Source: Promethearchaeota archaeon Loki_b31 (lineage in GTDB: Archaea; Asgardarchaeota; Lokiarchaeia; Sigyniarchaeales; SOKP01). From it: a DNA stretch of 64,000 nt. Position numbers and translations under genes: made by a program. Below, piece after piece: positions 42,636 to 50,857 of this stretch; position 1 is the first letter of the stretch, and each line of letters opens with the position of its first letter. Location of the stretch: positions 1 through 64,000 of the forward strand of contig NJBI01000002.1 in NCBI GenBank assembly GCA_005222975.1. The letters are read 5' to 3'. The notes below the pieces were generated by a model that saw nothing but the letters and a program-made list of their open reading frames with translations, was not told where the DNA came from and did no database searches.

Positions 42636-45028
42636 TAAGTGGAGTAAAGCGAAAAACAACTGCTGTAGAAAGCACCTATAGATTTTTTCAGACGATTGAT
42701 CTGATAATTTCGCACTTGAAGCGAGAAGCCGATAAAAAGATAATTTTTGCATTGATTCATACGGCCCCTACATTGCGCTCATTGCTAATTGCTACGGCGG
42801 CAGTACATTTGTACCATTATATGGGTATTAAAGTGCAAGAATCGTTGGAGTCAAACAAATTTACTTTCGATTCAACTAAAGAACTAGAATTAAAAGAAAA
42901 AAAAATTTTGATAGAGGAAGTTGATTCCTTTTTAAAAACATCATTTGAATTGGAAGGAAGCATATTTAACAATATAATTGATTTAGAGAATTTGTTTTTG
43001 ACGCTATTAATTGAAGAAAGAACAGGTGATCTTCAACAAACTCAGAGAGTGAAAAAAATAAACGATATTGAAACCCAAATTGAACGCGAACTGTTAAATA
43101 TTATCTCTAAATTCCCATCCTTTTATTTTTACGATTTTATTGGAGATTTAATTGGGCTTAATGATATTATAAAAAGAGAAATCTTAGAGGAAAGCGCGGG
43201 ACTTAAAAGTACATCGATTGAGATGGAAAAAAAATTAGAAAAAGAGGATAAAGAGGATAAATATATTGAAGTATCCACATTAAATCGCTTAATCGAAAGA
43301 ATGCAAAAGCAGTTTGAGTTCAAATCATACAAGGAGTTACAAGTTCAGACAATGCCCATAAGAATGATAAAAAAAAGAATATTAGAGCATGAATTTAATA
43401 AGTTTCCAATATCAGTTCCAGGATTAAGAAATTACTTAGAAGGAAATAATTTAAAAAAGAGAATAATAAGGTCTATTGAGAGTGCTTTCAAAGAAAATAT
43501 AAATTACGAACAATTTGAAGAGAAAATCCTATCAGAATTAAAATCTGAATTAATAAAGCAATTTAAGACAAATCCAAACGATTTTATTTATTTTCTTCAA
43601 AGTTTATATGAATCTAGTTTTGAAGATATTATTTTTTTAATTAACAAAAGAGGAATTAAGGATATTTTACATTTAATTAATGTCGATTATGAGTTAGTTG
43701 AAAATGTAAAGAAAAATATGATTAGATATAACATTAAAGAGCAAGATTTAATTGCTTTAAACGATAAAAAGAAAAATTTAATTAATTTAGCAAAAAAATC
43801 ATTGTGTAATCTTAAATTTCCCTTTCTTGAAAACATAATTGCAAAATTTGGCAATTTTACAGAATTTAACCTGTTAAAAATTCTTTATAGAAATGATGTT
43901 GAACTTGAAGAGTTATGGAAAATTTTAGAGAAGACATTGGGTTTTTCAATTAATGATTTAAGAGAATTCGTAAGGAAAAAGCAAATTATCGACAAAAATT
44001 TTTTCCAAGATTTAGGTTTGAGCAATTATTCCCAAATAATTCTTCTTAATGATTTTGATAAGATTTTGAATAATTTAGTGAAAGATCTATTTTACTTTAT
44101 TTTATCTAAAATTTTAAGACAACTAAGTCGGATCATTGAATTATATGGCATAATTTCAAACGATAAAGCGCTATTTATTTCAGCGTTAAAACGTGCAGGA
44201 AAAACTATAGATATTGAAGATTGGGCTCAAATAAAATTAGAAGAATTAAGCATCGAACGATTGATAAAAAGGCAGAATGAATTAGTTGTTGTTTTTAACG
44301 CTAATAATCAAGTTTTTCTTGTAAATGGTTTTATATTATCACGTTTAACTAATACATCATTAGAGGAAAGCATTTTTGAATTGAAAAATGAAGATAGTTA
44401 TATCTACAAAGAAATTTTACCTTTAAAATTAAAAGCCGACTTAATATCCCCCATTTCATATTGTATCGCCTATGATTTAATTAAAAGATTTGAAAGTTTT
44501 GAAAAAGTAGAGAAAGAAAAAGTTGATATTGCCACAGAAGCTGAAAAGAAAATAGAGAAAGATAAGAAAATAGAAATTCGTAAAATACAAGAAGAAAACA
44601 CTCTTAATTGGATTGAACGGAAAATAACTTCTACTTTAATGGGCATAAATCGTCCTGGTTTGAACCCCCGTCAATTCTATTGGCAAAAAAAAGATACTAA
44701 AATCGCAACAGAACAGATTATAATACATAGCAGGTTAAAAGGTGGCTGCTTTAATAGGTTTTATGAATTTTATCATTTTGCTGTAGAAAAAATTAAATCT
44801 CACATGGTAAATATGAATTTACCTAATTATGACAGAATTAAATCTGATGTCTCAGCTATTATAGATAGAATTTTATCTGAAAGATTGGGTCATGCTCCAA
44901 ATTCTGTTGAAATTGATAAAATTCTTGATGGAGAGAGATACGAAATAGCTAAAGAAATTGTAAAAAAGATTGGGGTACTTTTAGACGACGCAGCTTATTT
45001 AAAATTCAAGAAAAAACCGAAGAAATAA
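42617..45028 (+). CDS. Large orphan protein, second of an overlapping pair
   Basis: Not recognised. The 803-residue product is almost wholly helical, with a charged coiled-coil-like stretch near 200-215 (EMEKKLEKEDKEDKYIEV) and another near 620-655 (EKVDIATEAEKKIEKDK). The C-terminal ~150 residues are less charged and end SERLGHAPNSVEIDKIL and DDAAYLKFKKKPKK; NRPGLNPRQFYWQK is a distinctive motif. No enzyme signature is visible. Its ATG lies inside the preceding gene with AAGGAAG 10 bases upstream as ribosome-binding site. Confidence 0.65.
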   Translation: MDKRFMISGVKRKTTAVESTYRFFQTIDLIISHLKREADKKIIFALIHTAPTLRSLLIATAAVHLYHYMGIKVQESLESNKFTFDSTKELELKEKKILIEEVDSFLKTSFELEGSIFNNIIDLENLFLTLLIEERTGDLQQTQRVKKINDIETQIERELLNIISKFPSFYFYDFIGDLIGLNDIIKREILEESAGLKSTSIEMEKKLEKEDKEDKYIEVSTLNRLIERMQKQFEFKSYKELQVQTMPIRMIKKRILEHEFNKFPISVPGLRNYLEGNNLKKRIIRSIESAFKENINYEQFEEKILSELKSELIKQFKTNPNDFIYFLQSLYESSFEDIIFLINKRGIKDILHLINVDYELVENVKKNMIRYNIKEQDLIALNDKKKNLINLAKKSLCNLKFPFLENIIAKFGNFTEFNLLKILYRNDVELEELWKILEKTLGFSINDLREFVRKKQIIDKNFFQDLGLSNYSQIILLNDFDKILNNLVKDLFYFILSKILRQLSRIIELYGIISNDKALFISALKRAGKTIDIEDWAQIKLEELSIERLIKRQNELVVVFNANNQVFLVNGFILSRLTNTSLEESIFELKNEDSYIYKEILPLKLKADLISPISYCIAYDLIKRFESFEKVEKEKVDIATEAEKKIEKDKKIEIRKIQEENTLNWIERKITSTLMGINRPGLNPRQFYWQKKDTKIATEQIIIHSRLKGGCFNRFYEFYHFAVEKIKSHMVNMNLPNYDRIKSDVSAIIDRILSERLGHAPNSVEIDKILDGERYEIAKEIVKKIGVLLDDAAYLKFKKKPKK

Positions 45029-45130
45029 TTAAACACTTCAAAATAAAATAACAAAAATATTAAAATCATCATAATTTAGTTTATATACAAATTTTAATTT
45101 AAAACACCATTAAACGCGTATGATTAAACC

Positions 45131-45397
45131 ATGTCGTGGCTTAAAAAAGAATTGGGCTATATAAAAGATTCATTTTCTCAAGTAATTAAAGGATTTATTC
45201 TTTTTGTTTGCGCAACTTCGGGTTTAGGATGTGCTTTATTATTAAGACATCTAGGGTATAATGGGACAATAATTGCATTTACCGGAATAGTTGTAGAAGC
45301 AATTGGCTTATTTTTGAGCTACTTGTTTTTCCAAAAGCATTTTACGCTAGAAGAAGAAGATGAAGCAATGCAAAAAGGGAAGAAATCATTTAAGTAA
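45131..45397 (+). CDS. Small two-helix membrane protein
   Basis: An 88-residue protein with two predicted membrane helices, VIKGFILFVCATSGLGCALLL-like (about 18-38, hydrophobic with Gly-Leu-Gly) and GTIIAFTGIVVEAIGLFLSY (about 45-64), then an acidic and basic tail (EEEDEAMQKGKKS). Hairpin topology with both ends cytoplasmic is inferred. No family recognised. It lies 103 bases after the large orphan pair with its own TATA-like upstream sequence and is convergent with the nuclease gene (7-base gap). Confidence 0.6.
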   Translation: MSWLKKELGYIKDSFSQVIKGFILFVCATSGLGCALLLRHLGYNGTIIAFTGIVVEAIGLFLSYLFFQKHFTLEEEDEAMQKGKKSFK

Positions 45398-45404
45398 ATT
45401 AGAA

Positions 45405-46139
45405 TTATTTTACAAAGTCTTCCCATTTCCTTTTATTAATTCGATGAGAAACCAAATAATCCTTTACTTCTGTTAATAAAATTACGGGGTCATATTCCCA
45501 AGCTTCCGTTTTATTGAAAGAAAGGCATTTAATTTGTTGTAATTCAAATTTTGACTTTATTAAAAGGCCATAAGTAGCAACTTGTGGTAATGAATTCATA
45601 AAGTTTCCTTCTGGTTTATAATCAATCACTTTTACTATGTTGTCCTCAATTTGAATAAGATCTATGTGTCCGGTAATGAAGTTATTGTTAATCTTTTTCC
45701 AGATTGGAACTTCAATTGCGACTGAATTCTTATCTTTGATTAAAATGTTCTTTAAAACAGGTTCGTGACCAGGAACTTTTCCAATTTTATTGGTTTTAAA
45801 ACTTTCAAATACATTTTGCGTGTAATTTGGTAATTTAGAATCTGAACCGAGGTATCGTATTTTTCCTTCTCGAATCAATTTTTTACTGAAACTTGTGATA
45901 AAAGCCGGTTTTAACCCTCTCATTTTAAATTGTGAGACGCGGGAAAGTCCTTGTAAATTGAACAAGTCATTGGGAATTTCTCCTTTATATATTCTCTTAA
46001 AATAGGAACCTAGCTTAATGAATTCTTCTCGATTAGGGTTTTTTTGCAAAATCTTTTCCTTATGATGGGCAATATTCCAATTAAAAGCATAAGGGATGTT
46101 CTGATGTACAAAAATCTTTTTTTTAAGCAAATTTACCAC
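45405..46139 (-). CDS. PD-(D/E)XK nuclease, RecB/Cas4-like
   Basis: A 244-residue predicted DNase. The C-terminal half holds the restriction-endonuclease-like core: Glu in SVAIEVPIW, Asp in ITGHIDLIQIED, the Asp-Tyr-Lys triplet in VKVIDYKPE and a Gln motif in SLPQVATYGLLI, the order seen in RecB and Cas4 nucleases. No cysteine cluster for an Fe-S domain is evident and no CRISPR array lies in the window, so Cas4 function is not indicated. The N-terminal ~110 residues are unassigned. It probably acts in DNA repair. Confidence 0.7.
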   Translation of the reverse strand: MVNLLKKKIFVHQNIPYAFNWNIAHHKEKILQKNPNREEFIKLGSYFKRIYKGEIPNDLFNLQGLSRVSQFKMRGLKPAFITSFSKKLIREGKIRYLGSDSKLPNYTQNVFESFKTNKIGKVPGHEPVLKNILIKDKNSVAIEVPIWKKINNNFITGHIDLIQIEDNIVKVIDYKPEGNFMNSLPQVATYGLLIKSKFELQQIKCLSFNKTEAWEYDPVILLTEVKDYLVSHRINKRKWEDFVK

Positions 46140-46375
46140 TCAATAATATAGAATCGTATTTTTAGCGGAATTTTAAAATGTATTAACATTTAATATTAAT
46201 AGTGTTCCAAATTTAAAAGAAAATCATATTAACAAATTATTAATTTTTTGTTAGCGAGTAAGATATTTTCAGTTACGAATCGATTGCTATTAACCGTGTT
46301 TAGATTTTTACGAATTTGAAAATAAAGCTTAAATATTTATTAAAATGTCTCTAAACAAAAAATTTAAAGACGATT

Positions 46376-46384
46376 TTATATTTA
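46376..46384 (+). promoter_or_regulatory. TATA box of tRNA-Arg
   Basis: The run TTATATTTA is centred about 27 bases before the mature tRNA start at 46407, the usual archaeal spacing. The wider gap 46140-46406 is otherwise A+T-rich with no gene. Confidence 0.5.
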
Positions 46385-46406
46385 TTATTATAACTAAAAT
46401 TGAATA

Positions 46407-46481
46407 GGACCTGTAGCCAAGCCTGGATATGGCGTCGGACTTCTAATCCGAAGATCGCAGGTTCGACTCCTGCCAGGTCCG
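46407..46481 (+). tRNA. tRNA-Arg (anticodon TCT)
   Basis: A complete 75-nt cloverleaf with no intron: acceptor GGACCTG pairs with CAGGTCC (46474-46480) plus discriminator G; D-arm GCC...GGC; anticodon stem TCGGA/TCCGA with loop CTTCTAA giving anticodon TCT at 46442-46444 (reads AGA/AGG); T-arm GCAGG-TTCGACT-CCTGC. CCA is not encoded. It lies next to a cluster of tRNA-modification genes (trm5, tgtA). Confidence 0.97.
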
Positions 46482-46627
46482 CTTCATTAATTCAAAGAAT
46501 TAACTCCTGTTTTTATATTTAAAAACATCATTGATACTAATACCATAATGTGCAAGTTTTTTATGAATCTTGTTTCTATTATACTCTTTTTGATTACTTT
46601 CTAAGATTTATTAAATCGTTCAATAGA

Positions 46628-46677
46628 GATTTAAAAAAGAAAGGAAAATAATTAGTGGTCTTATAAAGAGCATTGAC
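46628..46677 (-). terminator. U-tract terminator after trm5
   Basis: Immediately after the trm5 stop, the minus strand reads through ATGCTCTTTATAAGACCAC then ATTATTTTCCTTTCTTTTTT. A very similar arrangement recurs at 50622-50690, about 75% identical over 47 bases, suggesting a conserved archaeal U-rich terminator. Confidence 0.5.
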
Positions 46678-46678
46678 T

Positions 46679-47836
46679 TCACATAACATGCTTAATTTTT
46701 ACATCCACCACTATCAAATCGGATTTAGGAGAAAACGGTTTAACGATCTTAGAGTTAATTATTTCTTCTATGTACCATCCCATCCTATTTAACTTAGTTA
46801 TTAAATTTTTAATTCCTTTTTCAATTGGATCTGGTTTTTCACAGAATTGATATAAATGTAAAATTCCGCCTGTTTTTTTCATCAGGAAGCATGCTATATC
46901 TACGTAATTAATAGATTGTTCCGGTAAATTCATTATTATTCTATCTAAGCGGTTTTTCAAATTAATTCCTAATTCATTGGATGAATTTATAAGGTCCATG
47001 ACATCGATGTTATAAGCAAGAATTTCTCCTTTCAGTTTATTTAATTCTATATTTTCAATGAGATATTTATATGCCGTTGGATTAATATCGAAAGAATAAA
47101 TTTTTACATGGTTGATTCTTGCTATTTGAATAGAGATTGGCCCAACACCCGCAAACATATCTACGATTAATTCATTTTTTGCAAATTTGAGTAAACTTAA
47201 CCGTTTTCGCTCAAAAACTAATCTTGGCGTGAAATATGTATTTTTTACGTTTAATTTAAAAATACAATTATTTTCTTTATGAAATGTTTCAGGGTTATTT
47301 ACGCCAAAAAGAGGTTGTAATTCTTTTAGCCTATATTTTCCTTTTACTTCGCTCTTTTTCTCGTAGACTGTTTCTACCGTCTTATTCACTTTTGCTATCG
47401 CCTTAGCAATTTTTCTCTTATATAATGAGGTTTTGTCCACACTTAACGAGTTTAATTGGTCAAATTCGATAATAGCAATTTTTCCAATAACATCATAGGA
47501 TTTTGGTATTAAATCTATAATATCTTCTGATAATTCGCCTACTAAAGCTTCTTCAAGGGAGCGAAATTTATAATTTGGATCCATTTCCCCCTTGGCGTTA
47601 ACAATTTCAAAATTTAAATCGTTTACATTGCTTTCATTTAATTTGTTAACATTTTCCTTGTTCTTTATTAAAGGAAAGAGCACATAAGCTCCACTATGTA
47701 TAACTTTTTTTCTTTTATCTATAATATTTTCATCTGAAAATTTTGTTTTAATTAATTTTAGAAATTTTTCAGCGGAATCCTTTTTAATTTTTAAAAATTT
47801 AGTGTTTTCTTTTCCAGTTCTATTCATATGTATCAT
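46679..47836 (-). CDS. trm5: tRNA (guanine37-N1)-methyltransferase Trm5
   Basis: Class I SAM methyltransferase of 385 residues that makes m1G37 and prevents frameshifting. The N-terminal D1/D2 region contains DVIGKIAIIEFDQLNSL; the catalytic domain has KNTYFTPRLVFERKRLSLL, SAM motif I VDMFAGVGPISIQIA, motif II YSFDINPTAYKYLIENIELN and the NLPEQS motif for base binding. Length is normal for archaeal Trm5. Its 5' end overlaps the DUF371 gene by 17 bases, and tgtA precedes that, so a three-gene leftward operon is likely, ending beside a tRNA gene. Confidence 0.9.
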   Translation of the reverse strand: MIHMNRTGKENTKFLKIKKDSAEKFLKLIKTKFSDENIIDKRKKVIHSGAYVLFPLIKNKENVNKLNESNVNDLNFEIVNAKGEMDPNYKFRSLEEALVGELSEDIIDLIPKSYDVIGKIAIIEFDQLNSLSVDKTSLYKRKIAKAIAKVNKTVETVYEKKSEVKGKYRLKELQPLFGVNNPETFHKENNCIFKLNVKNTYFTPRLVFERKRLSLLKFAKNELIVDMFAGVGPISIQIARINHVKIYSFDINPTAYKYLIENIELNKLKGEILAYNIDVMDLINSSNELGINLKNRLDRIIMNLPEQSINYVDIACFLMKKTGGILHLYQFCEKPDPIEKGIKNLITKLNRMGWYIEEIINSKIVKPFSPKSDLIVVDVKIKHVM

Positions 47837-48251
47837 TAACCTTGAAAAGTATTGAAATTTGTTTCTTGGAATTAGTTAATTTGCTAATAATATTCCTGTT
47901 CAATTCCCTTGAGGATTTTGTACAATTTATAAGGATGGTTCTATCGCATATATAATTGCTTTTTCGAAAAACCAAATCTTTTTTACTTAGCAAAGTTAAG
48001 TTTTTATTGCCATAGCCGTAAAAAGAATCGGTTGTATCATCTAATTTTATTACGACATCGATCTTTTCCCCGTTCTTTACTTTTTTCTTTAATACTGAAT
48101 TTAAATCATAACAAGATTTTGACGCTTTAATACCCAAAATACAGGTTCCCTTTTTAGTAAGGTAATCGTCCTTAGTTAACTCTATAGTTGTACTATGAGT
48201 ACATTGAATAAGGGGATGGCCAACTGCATTGATTGAGTCTAATATAATCAT
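47820..48251 (-). CDS. DUF371 protein
   Basis: A 143-residue archaeal DUF371 protein, recognised from AVGHPLIQCTHSTTIELTKD, YLTKKGTCILGIKASKSC and SFYGYGNKNLTL. Function is unknown in the family. Its gene is wedged between tgtA (3-base gap) and trm5 (17-base overlap), a linkage that suggests a part in tRNA modification or ribosome function. Two conserved His residues and one Cys are plausible functional sites, but this is speculative. The ATG start gives MIILDSINAVGH, consistent with family length. Confidence 0.8.
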   Translation of the reverse strand: MIILDSINAVGHPLIQCTHSTTIELTKDDYLTKKGTCILGIKASKSCYDLNSVLKKKVKNGEKIDVVIKLDDTTDSFYGYGNKNLTLLSKKDLVFRKSNYICDRTILINCTKSSRELNRNIISKLTNSKKQISILFKVNDTYE

Positions 48252-48254
48252 TTC

Positions 48255-49907
48255 TTATTCTTCCTTTAAAAATTGAAAAAGTTCATCTATTTGTTTAATC
48301 ACACAAGAATTTGATTCGTATATTCTATTTAAGATGCTTTTAAGCCCGTTAATTGGATGTGTGTTTGGAAATTGTGTAGATTCGTTAAATTGGTTAACAT
48401 AAAATTCTGGAATGAGAAGGACACATTTTTTATAATTGTTCGAACGAATTTTTAAAAACGCTTCTGAATTTTTTATGGAATTTTGATAGAAAACATCATT
48501 AATAGAAGAGGAATAGCACGATTCGTATTGTCCCATTGGAAACGAATCGATTAATTCATATGGAATAATCCCGAAAATTATAGAATAAAAAACCAAATGG
48601 ATTTCATTTCTTTGAATAAGTTGATTGTTATTTATTATATTTAACCAGTTACTCATGGTAGGCGAGTTTTTACCTTTTACATCCAATTCGGGTAAAATTA
48701 TTAGATATTTAGCTTCTTTAGGGGGGCGGTAATTGTTAATTATTTTTTGTTCGAAACGATAGATTAAAGGTCTATCTAAACTTTCGGTACACGCATAAAG
48801 CCTTCCATGATTTTTATATACTTTCTCGTAAATCTCAAAAAAAGGTTTATTCTTTTTTATTAGACTGGCGGCTTTCACTAAATTAGGATGAGCTCGAATC
48901 CTTTGTTCGACTAACTCCCATAGATTTCCTTCTCTTATTGCTTGTCTTATCGTTCTTAATTCGGAGAAAGATAAGTATAAGTTGTGCTTTGCGAGTAATT
49001 CAACCCTTAAATTATCTTCAAAATTTTTAATTTCCTTAGGTGTAAATTTTGAGCAAATTGGGCAATGACACGGGAATTCTTTTAATTCTTCAAGATTTTT
49101 AGTACCTGTTGATAAGGAAAAATAGCGATTTTGCTTTGCAAATAATATATATGCTGCCGAATCCATTAAATCACAACCACACGCGACCGCCAAAGAAAAA
49201 TATTGCGGCAATCCTAAACCAAACATGTGAATTGGTTTGTTGGGAGCAATATACTGTTTTACAGTCAATAACATTTGTGTGGTTAATTCAAACCTGTAAT
49301 TTAAAAACGCTTTTACTATTCCGCCGATAGCGTAGACTCCAAAATCTAATTTACTCATTTCGAGTGAGCTTTCTTTCAGCAAGTCTAAATGTTTTCCTCC
49401 GTGTATTGGACCAAACCAATAGCAATCTGAGCGTGATCTCCTTGAAATATTACCTTTTGCCCTTTGAATAGTAGTTAACACTTTTTCCTTTGCAATATCA
49501 TAGTGATCTTCTAATTGAACTGGTATATCTAATATAACAGAAAAATCAGCTCCTATACTTTCTTGAAATTTCTCAATACTATTCGCATCAATATCTAATG
49601 AATCATTATTATACATATATTGTTGAAACGCACCACTATCGGTTGCTATTATTCCATCATAATTTAAATATTCGTGAAGTCCTTTCTGTAGAACTTGAGT
49701 TCTTAAGTTTTCCTTTTTATAAATAATGTATGCGTTAGTAAAAAGACATTGCGCACCAATTTTCTTTAAATTGAGAGGGGAAATAATGTTTTTGTAAGGA
49801 TGTACTACTGGAAATAAATTAGGAGTAAGCATCTCTTTATTGTTTAATTTAATGCTACCTAAACGCGCTAATGCATCGATATCATTTATTTCAAATTTCA
49901 TATTCAA
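48255..49907 (-). CDS. tgtA: Archaeal tRNA-guanine transglycosylase
   Basis: TIM-barrel enzyme (550 residues) that exchanges G15 of tRNA for preQ0 in archaeosine synthesis. Active-site Asp is in ATDSGAFQQYMY, with the substrate pocket GPIHGGKHLDLL and YAIGGIVKAFLNYRF and second Asp in GCDLMDSAAY. Zinc ligands are in PCHCPIC followed by a downstream His. The C-terminal ~150 residues (KYLIILPELDVKG onward) match the C1-type extension domain, but the PUA domain found in many euryarchaeal TgtA is not apparent, so a separate PUA protein may be needed. First gene of the tgtA-DUF371-trm5 operon. Confidence 0.9.
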   Translation of the reverse strand: MNMKFEINDIDALARLGSIKLNNKEMLTPNLFPVVHPYKNIISPLNLKKIGAQCLFTNAYIIYKKENLRTQVLQKGLHEYLNYDGIIATDSGAFQQYMYNNDSLDIDANSIEKFQESIGADFSVILDIPVQLEDHYDIAKEKVLTTIQRAKGNISRRSRSDCYWFGPIHGGKHLDLLKESSLEMSKLDFGVYAIGGIVKAFLNYRFELTTQMLLTVKQYIAPNKPIHMFGLGLPQYFSLAVACGCDLMDSAAYILFAKQNRYFSLSTGTKNLEELKEFPCHCPICSKFTPKEIKNFEDNLRVELLAKHNLYLSFSELRTIRQAIREGNLWELVEQRIRAHPNLVKAASLIKKNKPFFEIYEKVYKNHGRLYACTESLDRPLIYRFEQKIINNYRPPKEAKYLIILPELDVKGKNSPTMSNWLNIINNNQLIQRNEIHLVFYSIIFGIIPYELIDSFPMGQYESCYSSSINDVFYQNSIKNSEAFLKIRSNNYKKCVLLIPEFYVNQFNESTQFPNTHPINGLKSILNRIYESNSCVIKQIDELFQFLKEE

Positions 49908-49928
49908 TCACTTCTAGTTCAGAATTTA

Positions 49929-50522
49929 TCAATCAAAAAATTCTTGTAAACGGTTTTCTTGAAATAATTTTTCTAACCAGTCTACTTTCCCTGCGTAATA
50001 CTTTTCTATATCTTTTTCTTTTATAATATCATCCATTATCGTTTTAGTTATTGATTCAATATTTATTTTTGTGGTATTAATTTCTAATATGGGCGTATCT
50101 AATTGTTTATTCATAAAAAATTTTACGCAGTTTCCTAAAATTTCTGATTGAACATTTTCTCTAATTTTTTCTATTTTATATCCTCTTTTTTTTAACCTTA
50201 TAAATAATTCATCTGGATCACATCTCAATATTATAACCCAATCGATATATCGTTCGGGAACAATGTCTGAAAAATGGCTTTCAATTATTAAAAACTCAAA
50301 ATTTTCTTTTCTATATTTTTCTATTAACTTAATTAAAAAGGGAATTAATTTACTTCTATTTATAATAGATGTTTCTCTTTTAGTGTCATAATCTATTATT
50401 AAATTTTCTGAAATTGCTAATTCATTTAAACTAATTACTTTAAGTTTAAGATAATTAGCGATGTTATTTGAAACAGTAGTTTTTCCCGTTCCTGGGGTGC
50501 CAGAGATCACTAAAATTTTCAT
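49929..50522 (-). CDS. AK6/Fap7-type adenylate kinase-like NTPase
   Basis: A 197-residue P-loop kinase of the AK6 (hCINAP/Fap7) family, which acts in small-subunit ribosome maturation. It begins KILVISGTPGTGKTTVSNNI (Walker A 8-16); the substrate-binding region includes EFLIIESHFSDIVPERYIDW, the family's GTHE-like site, and the lid LIRLKKRGYK-type segment reads FIRLKKRGYKIEKIRENVQ. The EILG(N)C motif follows. C-terminal KVDWLEKLF is typical of archaeal members. It is 21 bases upstream of tgtA and likely heads the same transcript. Confidence 0.85.
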   Translation of the reverse strand: MKILVISGTPGTGKTTVSNNIANYLKLKVISLNELAISENLIIDYDTKRETSIINRSKLIPFLIKLIEKYRKENFEFLIIESHFSDIVPERYIDWVIILRCDPDELFIRLKKRGYKIEKIRENVQSEILGNCVKFFMNKQLDTPILEINTTKINIESITKTIMDDIIKEKDIEKYYAGKVDWLEKLFQENRLQEFFD

Positions 50523-50621
50523 GTTTAAATAAGTAAAATCATCGGTAAAATATAAAATACATTCACCTAATAATAAGAATATCTTAAAATTTAATTACTG
50601 CTAATAAGAATTATCCGTGTT

Positions 50622-50690
50622 AAAAAAGAAAGAAAAATAAATGGTGGGCTTACATAGAGCGCTAAAGTAAAATGCTCTTATAAGAAGCAC
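50622..50690 (-). terminator. Hairpin plus U-tract downstream of the insertion sequence
   Basis: The gap 50523-50857 holds no gene. On the minus strand GGTGCTTCTTATAAGAGC and GCGCTCTATGTAAGCCCACC fold into a bulged stem (GGTG/CACC, GAGC/GCTC), followed by ATTTATTTTTCTTTCTTTTTT. This matches the motif after trm5. It would terminate transposase or an unseen small RNA before AK6. A second hairpin, AAGATG/CATCTT, lies near 50777-50800. Confidence 0.45.
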
Positions 50691-50857
50691 CAAATTATGG
50701 ATTAATATAACCTTGACCTGGCATTACTCTCACTTTAAATATTAATTCGGTTAATTTTCTGATAAATTTAAACAAAAGATGGAAATTTTTTTCATCTTTT
50801 CATTAACTAATTTTCATCTTTTTTATTTAAACTTCGAGTATGATCTTTGAATAATAG

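Noticed and set aside
45405-46139. Cas4
   Set aside because: The PD-(D/E)XK core lacks the four-cysteine Fe-S cluster and no CRISPR or other cas genes are present.
46407-46490. tRNA-Arg as an integration site
   Set aside because: No repeat of the tRNA 3' end and no integrase gene were seen within the window.
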